Of a stretch of DNA of 64,000 nucleotides, positions 1-10,279 are shown piece after piece. The notes below the pieces were generated by a model. The model was not told the origin of the DNA. It worked only from the letters and a program-made list of their open reading frames with translations, and ran no database searches. Numbering within the stretch: position 1 is the first letter of the stretch; each line of letters starts with the position of its first letter. Source of the stretch: DASVRZ01 sp038228695 (GTDB lineage Bacteria; Verrucomicrobiota; Verrucomicrobiia; Chthoniobacterales; DASVRZ01); contig JBBRPA010000009.1 in the NCBI GenBank assembly GCA_038228695.1, forward strand, positions 1 through 64,000. Direction: 5' to 3'. The position numbers and the translations under genes are program-made.

Positions 1-3000
1 AGGGCTACGGGTTTGGTTGGTTTTGACTTCTCCGCCAGCATCCAGCACGCCTTGGCCTCGCTCGACGTAGTAAACCCCGGCATCAATGTCGCCACCGCTG
101 CGAACGAGTAAATCGCCGCCGCCGATTTCCAGAAGGTTTGTTGCGCTTGGAGAGATTGCTTTTCCGGCGGAATCTTTTCCGGCCATGCGGGCGTTGGTAG
201 GCACAACTGCATCCACGTTGGTAACGTTGCCGCCAGCTTGAAGGGAGACATCGCCGCCGCCAAGAGCGCCAATGCCCTCGAAGAAGTTGCTGAAATCGAT
301 CCACCAAGTGGTGGAGGCAATGTCTCCGTAACGTGATGCCGTGAAAAGACCTGTGGTTGGATCAATTGCACTGCGACGGTTCAGCCAATTGGTCGGAAGT
401 TGCTTTTCGGAGTTTGCCATCAGGACTCCATTGATCAGAGTGGTACGCTCTATGTCAGCTTGCGCGTGGAGGCTGACATCGCCGCCAGCAAAGGAATACT
501 GGGCAGTGTTGACCACGCCAATTCCTTGTTGAACTGCCCCAAGACTACCAACGTCGTTGTTCCGCAGACTCGGAATTGGCAAATCAAAAGTGCCACCTAG
601 AGTCGCATCAAATATTTGTGTACCTGTGGTGTAGATGTTTGCAAATTGATTCAATAGTTGGACGCTTCGACCAGAAGTGACAGTGATGTCGCCGGAACCG
701 GTTCGAATGACTTGGAACCGATTGTTAAGAGCGGTGCTTGTCTGCGCCGAGGCCCCGCCAGCTACGGTTGCATTGCCCGCGTTTTTTCCGAGCTTGAGGG
801 AACCAATGTCGTCGATGGTGGAGGTGGTTGCATCTCCTAGGCTGGCGAGCTGTTGCACGCTGGCAAAATCGGCGGCTGAAAGGTCGGCTCCCGCGGTGAT
901 GTGGTAGGACCAGGATTGACTGTTAATCGGGGTGAAGGTATCGGCGGCGAGCAGGCGGGCATTGTAGGCGCTGCTAACAAAACCGTCGCTGATCGCGTTG
1001 AAGAGAATGATGTCGCCTGCGGCGCGCAGGGTCAGGATGCCAGGTGCTCTACTCACATCGCCATTCAGCAAAGTGGAGTCGTAACGGAAGGCGGAGAGAT
1101 CCCAGTCGGCGGTGTTCGTGGAACTGGTCGTGCCTAAGGTTAGATTGCCGGTCCCGTTGATGATTTCGACGCCGGGAGCGAGCACGAGCAGGCGGTCGAG
1201 ATTTGCTGCGTCGAGGTTTATCGCGAGGAGTTTGGCCCGCATGGCTGCTCCGCCATTGGAGATGTAATTATCTGCGGCAGAGTTGATCGAGGTCCGCAGG
1301 TCGCTATCCAAGGTGCCGGTGTCGGCGCGGTCGTATATTTGGTAACCCTCAGCAACAATGGCGGATGCGCCGTTGATCGCGCTGCCGAGGGAGGCGATGA
1401 GGATGTCGTCTCCGCTTCTTGGGGCGCGCAACAAAAGTTTTCCAGTAAATTTCCCTTGATAAGCACTGGATGCAGCGTTGGTGGAATCACCCGCAACGTA
1501 TTGATCGACGCCTAGATCAATGGTCGACTTGGTTTGCAAATCCAGCAGGGCGGCCAAATTGGTAACGCCATTAACGGCAGACCCGGCTTCAAGATGAATC
1601 TCGCCACCTTTTCCGGCGTGGCTGAACTCTTTTGCATGAACGGTGAGGACTGCCCCAGATTCGATGGTTAGGTTATTGCCGGAAATGAGGCTGATGCTGC
1701 CGCCGGTGATCCCAGAAGCATCAAGTGTGCCGGTGACTTTGATCCAGCCGGTGTCGGTTGAGAGATTGAAATGGGACACTTTGAATTCGCCAGCAAGTTC
1801 TACGCTGTCCGTCCGAAGTCTGAACGACTGCGATTCAGTAAATCCGCCTAATGCTAACACGTCTGCTAGGGCGGAAAAATCAGTTACGCTATCTGCGTCA
1901 AGTGTGAAGCTGGCCGTCTGGGCGATGGAGGTGCCTATCAGTTTTCCAGTGAGATCAAATTTACCCTGTGCAGCACTGACGGAGAGAGTGCCTGCGTTGC
2001 CTCCGTTTTTCGCTCCCGCAACAGAGATCGAAGCGGTGTCTTGCACGACGACCGAGCCTGCGTCCGCCTGCAAACGAATCTGACCGGCGTTTGTATAGCG
2101 GACGACATCGAAAAGCGATTGGGCAGTGCCTCCCACATCGAGTGCGCCGCCGATGGTTAGATCACCGTTCGTTGCGCGCAGGGTGAGCAGCCCGCTGGGC
2201 AAAGCAATATCGCTCGTGGCTAAGACGCTTGCTCCCTGAAGGGTGAGGCTAGCGCCGAGCCCGCTGATTTGTGTGCTTGCGACAGATGTGGTGGCAGGTG
2301 TCTGAATCAATAATGCGCCGCCGGCAATGATCGCCTGGGTGGCAGCTTTTCCAGCGGTGATGCGCGGAGTGGTCGCGACCAGATCGTTTTGCGCGTAGAG
2401 GCCGCCGGTTCCAGCCACGTTCAGACTTTGCGAGGCGTTGAGCGATACGCTGGAAAATTGGTCAATGTAGAATTGGTTTTTGCCGATGGAGATGGTGTTG
2501 GCATCAAACTCCAGAGTGGCTGCCGTGGTTGTTGCAGGCGTTAGGTGGGCGGCGTTTGGGCTGTTGTCGAGCGCGATAGCATTGGCGCGGAAGGTAACCT
2601 GGCCACCGCCGTTGTTGAAGCCGCGAAGCTCGCCGCCGTGTAAGGTAAGGTTTCCAGCAGTTGCAAATGTTCCGCTACCGTAGGTGTCGATCGAGGAATA
2701 GCTCAACAATGACAGGGCCTGCGCCATTTTTACGCTCTCAAGCAGACCGCCAGAGAGGACCAGTCCGTTGCCCGCTGGAAGGGAGCCGGGGTCATTAAGC
2801 AAAATAGAAATCTGCCCGCTGTCGAGTGTGACGGCATCCGCTAGAAGCCGAGTCTGCTGATCAATCGCGGTGCCAGAGGTGGAATCGAGGATGACGCTTC
2901 CGCCGCGAAGAGTCGCACCGGACCCGATGGTTAGGAGCGGGATGGACGAGCTGGTGTAATTTTGCCGGGTGATCTGAGCGCTCCGGTCGCTGCTAACCAT

Positions 3001-6000
3001 GAGCAAGACGCCATCGCCGCTGCCAGGGGTGCTGTTTCCAAGAATTAGTGGATCGGAGGCTCCATGGATCGCACCGGTCTGCACGATGTTAGCATCGGGG
3101 GCGATTGTGAGATTTTCACGCGCCACCAAGATAATCTCGGGAGCTGACAAGGGTGCTCGCGCGTTATCCACCGACAAGCGCGTAGTGATGACGTTCACAT
3201 TGGCGGTGGTGATGCCTCCCGCATCGGTCGTAAGGGTCCGGACTCCTCCGACGAGCAGACTCTCTGCACCAAAGGAGCTGAGGCTCTTCGCATCGAGCGT
3301 CAACACACCGCTGACCGGAGCCGACCCGGGTGAGTCAGTAATGTAAATTTCGGAGGTGCTCGCAATGTCTACGAGCCCGGCGCGGGAGAAAGCATTGGCG
3401 GCTTGCGCGTAAACCCGGCCCTGCAACGTCATGCTTTGGCTGGCCTGAAGTATAAGATGGCCCGCATCATTGGGCAGACGCTGACCGCTATCGCTCAGAA
3501 AGCTGTTAGCCAAAAAGCTATCGAATGCGGCGCGGCTTTGCACGACGTCCCGGGAGGCAACTTCAAAACGCGTGTAAACAGGTTGGATTTCCCGGTTGCT
3601 CGTGGAGTCGTTGTAGCGGTAGCCCGATACGAGACGGGAACCATCGGTCAACGCAAATGTGCCGACAGTTTGTCCCACCTGTCGGATCGTCTGGGTAGCT
3701 CCGTCGAAAAGGGAAGTCGAATAGTCAAACGCGCTGGTGCCAGATCGTGGTGTAACCAGAACGGCCCCGGGGAGCAAGGCATAGCGTGCGGGTAGCAGCG
3801 TGTAAACACCAGCCTTTAAACTTTCGCTGGCTCCAAGCCAAACGCGATCGCCCACATTCAAGCCCGTTGTGGCGTAGCCTGGATCAGTCGTGCTGTTGAA
3901 AGGCGCGTAAGGCGCAAAATTTTCCGAGTAGGTAGGAATCACTGCAAAGCGCTGGGTAACTCTTTTCCAATAGTCACCAGCGATCGGTGGTTGTGCAGCG
4001 ACATCGGAGGTCAGGTCCGCACGGGCATACCAAAAGGAACCGTTGTAACTAACAATCGATGACTCCTTATAAAGTTGGCTTGTGTTCCAAGTGCCTTGGA
4101 AGTTCCAGCCGAGCAAGTCGGTACTTCCCCCGTTGCCCTTGATGAATCGGTAGGCAAAAAATTCTCCCCCGCCTCGGATGTCGAGTGCAGAACCCCGGGC
4201 GATGGCGATGTTTTTGCCGCCGAGGGTGATGTTTTTGGAGGGCACCTGACTGCTTGCAATATCATTCCCGGTGGGGTCGATAAAGGTCGTGCCGTTCGAA
4301 CTGTAGCCATACGGCAGTCGGAGGCCGTCTGCCGAGACGGAAGTGATGCTGCCCTCATCGAGGGTGAGAATTTCAGAGACCGGAACGTTAGTCCCAGCCA
4401 CGAGATCCAGACGGTTTCCAGCGGTGCCATCGCGTCCTAGATTGATCACACCCAAGGGGGCGCGAAGGACACCGCCTTGATGGATGACGGAGGCATAGAT
4501 ATCGAGTTGGCCGCCGGCAGAATAAGGAATCACTGATGAACCCAATCGAGCGAAGGTGATGGAGCCTCGCGCAAACGTTTGCGTGGAGTTGTTCACGGAG
4601 GCATTTGCGCCATTGGCCAGCGTGACAAGGTTTCCCGAGATGGCACTAACGGTCGAACCTAATAAATCGGAACCGACTGCGAAATCGGGTGGTAAAATAG
4701 CAGAGGCCAATGTGACTGCGGTGTTACCTTGATTGCTGGAGCCTACGAGAATGGTTTTGTCGTAACCAGCGATGGTGAAATGGCCTGCGGTGGTCGGATA
4801 AACCTGCCCGCTACGGATGACGAGATCGCCTGAGAAATCAAATGTGCCGGTTCCCCGGACGTCACCGTGATTGGCGATCAGGGTGGTCTGGCCGATTCCT
4901 TGCAAGGTTAGATTGCCGATGTCAATTAGACTGGCCGTCACGGTCAGAGAGCCGGGGCCGTAGGTCGGTGGAATGTAATAGGGTCCGTTGGTGAGCGGGT
5001 CGATGTAAGGCGCAATCTCGCTGTTGACCGCGACCGGCAAACCAAAAGCGGTGCCGAGGCTGGCGTGCGCAGCGGTCAGACTAACCTGGCCGTCGGCCTG
5101 AAAAACACCTTTTGTTGCCACGGAAAGCTCGCGGCGTGCCAAGATGGAGACGTTACCAAGAAATCTAACATTTCCCTGCAAGGCGAGAGAGTCCATCCCG
5201 CTGTTGGCGAAGGTTTCGACGGAAAAATAGCCAAGACCTGCAATGGGAGCGTTATCTTGCCCGAGGACAGCAATTCCTAGGGGGCTCTGCCCGTTTTGAT
5301 AGTCTACAACAGGCCGGGTCGATTCGCTTTGTGTAACGATCAGGCTGATGTCGCGCGGCGTGGGCAGTAGATCGCTAAGGGAATAAAAGCGACCGGAGGA
5401 AATACTTAGCGAACCTCCTTGGGCAGTAGGTCCGCCTGCAGAACCATGGAGGGTGGCGTCGATGAACAACTCCCTCGATCCGGCGAAAGTGATGGAACCG
5501 GCATTGCTGTCTATCCGGGTGGCAACGGTTTGCAGAGTCCTAAGCGGCGCATTAATTCCGCTGTTGGTTGGAATGTTAGTCGCTGAGCTGCTTTCTCCAG
5601 TTTGGGTCGCCGTGTAATCCACCGATGAGAGCGCCAAATCAAGCAGTCCGCTGGCACCGGAAACGTCGAGTGTAGCACCGTGGTCAGCGATAATGTTTCC
5701 AGAAACAGAGATCGCACCACCATCAATGACCGACCCGGTGCGCCGACCGTAAGCGTCGGGTGTTAGTAATAGTTTTCCAGCAGTCGAGAGCAAACTTCCT
5801 GGCGCGAGCCAGAGGGTTGGCAAAGCGGTGGTTGGCGCGGCATCGGTGCCCGATTGCGGGTAGGTGCCGTTTGCTGAGAGGTTGATTTTTCCGCCAGGAG
5901 CGATGATTGAGCCAAGAACTGTCACCGTTCCGCCTTTAAGGGAAACCGTGCCTAGGGGACCTGCTTCGAGGAGGGAGCCTCTGCCAACGACCAGATCACC

Positions 6001-9000
6001 GCGAGAGAGCAGGAGGCCATCGAGAGTGGAGGTTGCATTCGCATTGAGTGAAATCGACGCCGAAGGACGCAATCCCTCGGGTTGCAGGATGGGCGAGAGC
6101 ACTACGCCGTCTGTTCCTAACACGTTAATGAAGCTCAACCACGTTTTTACGTTTGGAGTGATGAGCGTGTTTTCCGCAACGGTTAGCGCTGGGCGGTATT
6201 GACCGGATGTTCCGTTCTTTCCGCCAATTCCGTTGAGAGAGAAATTGGAGAACCCGCCTGTGTTGAAGAATTCCGGTTGAATCCAGAAAGTATCGGAGGG
6301 AGCCAGTGCGCCACCGATCTGGATAAATTGAGATTGGATCGAGAGGGAGCCACCCTTTCCACTATCATAACCTTGGAGGGATCCACCGAGGAATAATTTA
6401 CCTCCGATGACCGATGCTGCGTTAGCATTAGGATCGCGTCCAGTCAGAATACCAATACTGCCCGCAGTGCCGTAGTTTCTCTTTCCAGTCGGGCTTACGG
6501 TCAAGCCACCCGAGACATTCAGAAGGCTGCCGATGGCAAAGTTCGCAGAGAAACTGTTCACGGAAATGCTTCCGCCATTGATTGCTAGCAGGCTCTTGAG
6601 GTTTTCCGGGTTGCGCTCGTCGATGACCAATCCAGCGGTGCTGAGAGTAATATGACTAGCCAAGGTGAACAATCCTCGGTCCGGAGCCGCGGCTGGTGTG
6701 GTCGTGTCAAGCGTCGCGGCAACGGCCGGGGAAATATTGTAAGAGATAAAGCCGAGGGCCCCGCCTGCGGTCGAGATGTCCGATCCGATCAAGATGTTAG
6801 CTGCCTCGAACAAGAGTTTCCCGGAGGCAGGGCCATGAAAATCGATGCCTTCTGGCACGATCACATCTCCATCAGTATTGCGAATGGAAAATTTTCCGAA
6901 GCCGTCTGTCGTGAATAATTCCGGCGAGAGAACCACCATTTTTTGCCGATCTGGTCGCAAGGCGAGAGGATTACCAAACGCATCGAGCCGAAACGGATCT
7001 GCTGTGCGCAGCGACGCCGAATCGGAGAAAAAGATCGTCGGAGGGCGAGGCGAGAAACCGGGGTAACCCGGGATCAGTTGCTGAGCTTCAAAGGTAAGCA
7101 GGAGCTCGCTGTAGGCAGGTGGAGTGCTTCTTTGATAAGAGCTGGCCACGGTTTGTCCGACCAATTCGCCATCGATCGCCATGGAAGGCGAGGTGATGGA
7201 AATTTTCCCACCAGATGCTCCCTGGATGTAACCCGTTTCGTAATGGGTGGTCATCATCGCGAGCGGATTATTGTAAATTTCTGTAATGCCGTATTTTTCT
7301 GCGAAGAATGTGGACTGGCCGGTGTAAATTCCCTGATAAACCCGGTCGGGCGTGGCTTGTGAAATATCGTAAAGTTGTCCGCCTGAGAGCACGCGACTGG
7401 TTTCAACCGTGCCGCTCTCGAATTGGATGTAGCCGCCCGACGAATCGACGCGCGAACCCGGTTGCAAAACTACGGAGGAACCGGCGCGAATGCTTACATT
7501 GCCGCCAGCGGCAGTGAGTTGGCCGACACCGCGCTGAATCAGCCCGGCAAAACCAGTTGCATCGCCAAGAGGAGTTCCGATCCACGCGGCGCCGTTGTAT
7601 TCGCCGCGGTTGCGGATGTCGAGATTCAGCGAAATGGCGCGAAGGACGCCGTCGCGTTGCACGGGGGAATCTGCAAGCTCGGCCCCACGCAGTTGCAGGT
7701 TGAGAATGTTCTGGGTGACCGACACGAAGACGGCCGCGCTCCCGGCAACGTCGATGCTCGCACCCGAGTCGATATAGACTTGTCCGTTTGTGTTCACGAA
7801 ATCAGCGGTGAGCCGGGTAGTCGTGGATTGTGGCGGAATGTAGTTCCAGCTTCCTGCCGTTAGCGTGGCGTCTGCGTTGGGAGCAAAAACGAATGAATCC
7901 GGAGCGAGGTGGATGGCGAGCCCTTGAAATTTGAGACGTGATGGCAGCGCGAGTTGGGTGCCAACGACTGTTTCCGCACTCTCGTATTCTGGCACGATGC
8001 GAGTGACGCTTTTCTCACCAAGGGTAACAACACCGGAGGATGAAAATCCAAAGGCCGATCCGAGACTCACATTAGTCGGATCGTAGGAAGGATTGGGTTG
8101 GGCGTTGTAGTTCGCCTGCAAATCCACACTGCCATTTAGTGATACAGAAGTGGTGCTGCTGATCACACCTAACTGCGCGACATGTTTTCCAGCGATGGTG
8201 GCGTTGCCTCGGGAGATATCTATCAATCCGCTATTGGCCGCGTTGCCCGATTGAGAATCTACGCTGCCGACAAACACATCGAGTCCGCGCAGCGACGCAT
8301 CGGCCTGTGAATGCGCAAAGAAACCAACTTCCCGTCCTGCCGCAAGAATCACCTGGCCATCAGCCGCTGAAAGGGTTCCTTGGTTGCTAACATTAGGAGC
8401 AATCAGATTCACTCGGCCTCCAACTTTTGACGGCGTGGTCGGGCTGGTCAGGAGCGCGCCGGGTTGGACGATAAGATCTCCTGTGGCCTGGGTGTAGCTG
8501 GCACTGATAAAAGAAGAACCCACTTTGGCCAGGCCGGAAGTCGTGAAATCAAGTTGGGTCTTCCCGTCAGAATTATTTTGTAGAGTGTAATCGTCTCCGG
8601 GCTGAAGGGTGTTTTGTGTGGTTCCGTTGTTGTAGCTAACAACTGGTGTGGTTCCGCTGGCGACCGGTTTAGTTAGCGTCTGGGTGGATCCGCTGGAAAG
8701 CGTGAAAGCGGGATCGGTGGTTTTTGCAGAGAACAAAAACTGGACGTTGCGAGCCGTTTGATTGAGTAGGCCGCCGCTGATGAGATTTTGGTTAATCGGG
8801 AGGCTGGAAGCGGTCAGGTTGTGGAGGTTGACCGTGCTGCTGCCGCCGAAGAGGATGCCGTTGGTGTTAATCAGATAGACCTGACCGATGGCGTTGATGC
8901 TGCCGAGGATTTGGGTGGGGTTTCCGCTCGGGTCGTTGATCAGGTTGAAGGCGATCCATTTGCTGGCGTCCGCTTTTCCGGCTTTCTGATGAAAGGTGAC

Positions 9001-9537
9001 AGAGGTCTGCTTGCCGACGTTGAAAGTCTGCCAGTTGAGAAGCGCTTGCGATTGCGTCTGGACGATGGTGACTTTGGTTTTGCCGCCAGAAAAGGTTTGA
9101 GTGGGAAGTTTGGCTCCTGTCCAGAGGTTAGCATTTTCACCAGGTGCCGGGGCGGTCAGGTTAACGGGGACGCCGGGGGCGACTTGCAAGCCGCCGATGA
9201 CGAGTCCGTTCGGGACGTTGGGGAGGATCTGGCCGGGGAAGTTAGGGTTTTTGCCGAGATTGTTAGATCCAGCGATCGCGGCTTTGCGCGCGGCGGCCTG
9301 CATCGATCTGACGGAGTTAATCGCGGCAGTGGTGCGAGCGAGAGCGTCGGCGGCGTTGGCCTGGGCTTTGGCGGCTTGCGCGGTGGTGGTGCCGGAGGTC
9401 GCGCTGGGCGCATTGACCGTGGAGGCAGCAGGCGCCCCGCCCCGTAAGATGTCGCCAGCGCGGGCCGGAGCCACCCCGGCTAGGGCCAGACTAACGGCAA
9501 GCGCGATGGTGTGGAATGGTGTGTTGGTCTGGCCCAT
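1..9537 (-). CDS. Giant two-partner secretion exoprotein (TpsA, FhaB-like adhesin), 3' end outside window
   Basis: One uninterrupted minus-strand frame of 3,179 codons runs off the left edge. I checked the frame at several points (near 8871, 6540, 4089 and 3) and it stays the same. The N-terminus has a signal peptide (hydrophobic stretch, then APARA around residues 23-27). A TPS secretion domain follows, with the typical block GQVYLINTNGILFGG (INTNGI at residues 223-228). The rest is a Ser/Thr/Gly/Asn-rich beta-helix stalk of degenerate repeats such as 'LDVSGASG' and 'GGSISI'. A short aromatic module at about residues 1815-1858 resembles a CBM5/12 carbohydrate-binding fold. The family is exported through a TpsB pore, encoded here at 15156-16757. 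The start is uncertain: a TTG at 9555 would add six residues. A conserved 19-nt motif lies about 55 bases upstream, so this gene may have its own promoter. Certain as TpsA; ligand unknown. Confidence 0.92.
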   Translation of the reverse strand, partial: MGQTNTPFHTIALAVSLALAGVAPARAGDILRGGAPAASTVNAPSATSGTTTAQAAKAQANAADALARTTAAINSVRSMQAAARKAAIAGSNNLGKNPNFPGQILPNVPNGLVIGGLQVAPGVPVNLTAPAPGENANLWTGAKLPTQTFSGGKTKVTIVQTQSQALLNWQTFNVGKQTSVTFHQKAGKADASKWIAFNLINDPSGNPTQILGSINAIGQVYLINTNGILFGGSSTVNLHNLTASSLPINQNLISGGLLNQTARNVQFLFSAKTTDPAFTLSSGSTQTLTKPVASGTTPVVSYNNGTTQNTLQPGDDYTLQNNSDGKTQLDFTTSGLAKVGSSFISASYTQATGDLIVQPGALLTSPTTPSKVGGRVNLIAPNVSNQGTLSAADGQVILAAGREVGFFAHSQADASLRGLDVFVGSVDSQSGNAANSGLIDISRGNATIAGKHVAQLGVISSTTSVSLNGSVDLQANYNAQPNPSYDPTNVSLGSAFGFSSSGVVTLGEKSVTRIVPEYESAETVVGTQLALPSRLKFQGLAIHLAPDSFVFAPNADATLTAGSWNYIPPQSTTTRLTADFVNTNGQVYIDSGASIDVAGSAAVFVSVTQNILNLQLRGAELADSPVQRDGVLRAISLNLDIRNRGEYNGAAWIGTPLGDATGFAGLIQRGVGQLTAAGGNVSIRAGSSVVLQPGSRVDSSGGYIQFESGTVETSRVLSGGQLYDISQATPDRVYQGIYTGQSTFFAEKYGITEIYNNPLAMMTTHYETGYIQGASGGKISITSPSMAIDGELVGQTVASSYQRSTPPAYSELLLTFEAQQLIPGYPGFSPRPPTIFFSDSASLRTADPFRLDAFGNPLALRPDRQKMVVLSPELFTTDGFGKFSIRNTDGDVIVPEGIDFHGPASGKLLFEAANILIGSDISTAGGALGFISYNISPAVAATLDTTTPAAAPDRGLFTLASHITLSTAGLVIDERNPENLKSLLAINGGSISVNSFSANFAIGSLLNVSGGLTVSPTGKRNYGTAGSIGILTGRDPNANAASVIGGKLFLGGSLQGYDSGKGGSLSIQSQFIQIGGALAPSDTFWIQPEFFNTGGFSNFSLNGIGGKNGTSGQYRPALTVAENTLITPNVKTWLSFINVLGTDGVVLSPILQPEGLRPSASISLNANATSTLDGLLLSRGDLVVGRGSLLEAGPLGTVSLKGGTVTVLGSIIAPGGKINLSANGTYPQSGTDAAPTTALPTLWLAPGSLLSTAGKLLLTPDAYGRRTGSVIDGGAISVSGNIIADHGATLDVSGASGLLDLALSSVDYTATQTGESSSATNIPTNSGINAPLRTLQTVATRIDSNAGSITFAGSRELFIDATLHGSAGGPTAQGGSLSISSGRFYSLSDLLPTPRDISLIVTQSESTRPVVDYQNGQSPLGIAVLGQDNAPIAGLGYFSVETFANSGMDSLALQGNVRFLGNVSILARRELSVATKGVFQADGQVSLTAAHASLGTAFGLPVAVNSEIAPYIDPLTNGPYYIPPTYGPGSLTVTASLIDIGNLTLQGIGQTTLIANHGDVRGTGTFDFSGDLVIRSGQVYPTTAGHFTIAGYDKTILVGSSNQGNTAVTLASAILPPDFAVGSDLLGSTVSAISGNLVTLANGANASVNNSTQTFARGSITFARLGSSVIPYSAGGQLDIYASVIHQGGVLRAPLGVINLGRDGTAGNRLDLVAGTNVPVSEILTLDEGSITSVSADGLRLPYGYSSNGTTFIDPTGNDIASSQVPSKNITLGGKNIAIARGSALDIRGGGEFFAYRFIKGNGGSTDLLGWNFQGTWNTSQLYKESSIVSYNGSFWYARADLTSDVAAQPPIAGDYWKRVTQRFAVIPTYSENFAPYAPFNSTTDPGYATTGLNVGDRVWLGASESLKAGVYTLLPARYALLPGAVLVTPRSGTSAFDYSTSLFDGATQTIRQVGQTVGTFALTDGSRLVSGYRYNDSTSNREIQPVYTRFEVASRDVVQSRAAFDSFLANSFLSDSGQRLPNDAGHLILQASQSMTLQGRVYAQAANAFSRAGLVDIASTSEIYITDSPGSAPVSGVLTLDAKSLSSFGAESLLVGGVRTLTTDAGGITTANVNVITTRLSVDNARAPLSAPEIILVARENLTIAPDANIVQTGAIHGASDPLILGNSTPGSGDGVLLMVSSDRSAQITRQNYTSSSIPLLTIGSGATLRGGSVILDSTSGTAIDQQTRLLADAVTLDSGQISILLNDPGSLPAGNGLVLSGGLLESVKMAQALSLLSYSSIDTYGSGTFATAGNLTLHGGELRGFNNGGGQVTFRANAIALDNSPNAAHLTPATTTAATLEFDANTISIGKNQFYIDQFSSVSLNASQSLNVAGTGGLYAQNDLVATTPRITAGKAATQAIIAGGALLIQTPATTSVASTQISGLGASLTLQGASVLATSDIALPSGLLTLRATNGDLTIGGALDVGGTAQSLFDVVRYTNAGQIRLQADAGSVVVQDTASISVAGAKNGGNAGTLSVSAAQGKFDLTGKLIGTSIAQTASFTLDADSVTDFSALADVLALGGFTESQSFRLRTDSVELAGEFKVSHFNLSTDTGWIKVTGTLDASGITGGSISLISGNNLTIESGAVLTVHAKEFSHAGKGGEIHLEAGSAVNGVTNLAALLDLQTKSTIDLGVDQYVAGDSTNAASSAYQGKFTGKLLLRAPRSGDDILIASLGSAINGASAIVAEGYQIYDRADTGTLDSDLRTSINSAADNYISNGGAAMRAKLLAINLDAANLDRLLVLAPGVEIINGTGNLTLGTTSSTNTADWDLSAFRYDSTLLNGDVSRAPGILTLRAAGDIILFNAISDGFVSSAYNARLLAADTFTPINSQSWSYHITAGADLSAADFASVQQLASLGDATTSTIDDIGSLKLGKNAGNATVAGGASAQTSTALNNRFQVIRTGSGDITVTSGRSVQLLNQFANIYTTGTQIFDATLGGTFDLPIPSLRNNDVGSLGAVQQGIGVVNTAQYSFAGGDVSLHAQADIERTTLINGVLMANSEKQLPTNWLNRRSAIDPTTGLFTASRYGDIASTTWWIDFSNFFEGIGALGGGDVSLQAGGNVTNVDAVVPTNARMAGKDSAGKAISPSATNLLEIGGGDLLVRSGGDIDAGVYYVERGQGVLDAGGEVKTNQTRSP

Positions 9538-9589
9538 GCGACGACTTAAATTCAAGTCCTAAACTACCACTGCCGGGGTGGGGACTTCA

Positions 9590-9608
9590 TGTTACGATTG
9601 GGTGACAA
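9590..9608 (-). promoter_or_regulatory. Conserved 19-nt motif upstream of tpsA (Pho-box-like)
   Basis: Read on the minus strand it is TTGTCACCCAATCGTAACA. It matches the motif at 16820-16838 upstream of tpsB at 15 of 19 positions. GTCA and GTAA cores are spaced 11 nt apart, as in the 7-4-7 direct repeats bound by PhoB-type regulators, but GTNAC is also self-complementary, so a palindromic operator fits equally well. It sits in the 123-bp gap between the coiled-coil gene and tpsA. No convincing -10 box was identified. Confidence 0.45.
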
Positions 9609-9660
9609 GAGGGGGCGGGAAGGGAAGTTGCGCGAAGAGTGTGAGCGCCCGGCGCGAAGC

Positions 9661-10275
9661 TTACGGTTTGATGCGTTGGTCCTGAATTTTGTCGGAGTAA
9701 TCCTGGATGAGGTTTTCGAATTTCACGCGGGTCAGGCCGACGAAGGGTTCGCGAGCCGTCAGAGCGTCGCCGAGGCCGAACTTTTCGTAACGAGTCAGGA
9801 CTTCGTTGCCGATCTTAAACATTTCGGCGTTCTTGGCTTTCTGGTCAGCAACTTGACGGTCGAGAACGATGACTTGGGCGGCGAGTTTGGCGCGTTCGGC
9901 CTCTTTGGTTTGCGCGGTGTTAGTCATGTTTTGCAGGGCCACTTTCCACTTTTCGATGGCGGCTTTTTGGGCGGCGATCTCGCTCTCGGCAGAGGTTAGT
10001 TTGGTTTGCAGATCGCCAATTTTTTTATCGCTGGCGTCTTTGTCTTCAATGGCCTGTTTGGTGAGGGCGGCGACTTGATCGCCGAGAGTTTTCTTTTCGG
10101 TCTCGAGAGCGTCTTTGGCGGATTGGAGGGTGATGTTATCGCTTTGCGCAGTGCGCAATTGGAGCATGGTGCTTTTGAGGGTGTCGCGCAGACGGACAAC
10201 TGCAGGGTCTGGCTGCTGCTGGGCACGGGCGGCGAGCGCGGTCGCGATCAGGAGAAAAATGGTTAGTAAACGCAT
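9661..10275 (-). CDS. Periplasmic coiled-coil protein of the TPS/TonB operon
   Basis: This 204-residue protein has a short signal peptide (MRLLTIFLLIATALAARAQ). About 100 residues of heptad-rich, Glu/Lys/Ala/Gln-rich coiled coil follow (roughly residues 25-150), then a small C-terminal region ending in a basic tail. It should therefore be exported to the periplasm and form an elongated helical bundle. I recognise no named family. It begins 4 bp after the porin gene and is the last gene before tpsA, so it is very probably co-transcribed with the secretion/energisation genes. By position it could be a periplasmic spacer or chaperone for the adhesin or porin; that role is inference only. Confidence 0.75.
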   Translation of the reverse strand: MRLLTIFLLIATALAARAQQQPDPAVVRLRDTLKSTMLQLRTAQSDNITLQSAKDALETEKKTLGDQVAALTKQAIEDKDASDKKIGDLQTKLTSAESEIAAQKAAIEKWKVALQNMTNTAQTKEAERAKLAAQVIVLDRQVADQKAKNAEMFKIGNEVLTRYEKFGLGDALTAREPFVGLTRVKFENLIQDYSDKIQDQRIKP

Positions 10276-10279
10276 GAAG

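Noticed and set aside
8788..9562. Several 150-220 codon ORFs over the 5' end of tpsA
   Set aside because: The TPS-domain signature in the long minus frame is unambiguous; the others lack any recognisable sequence.
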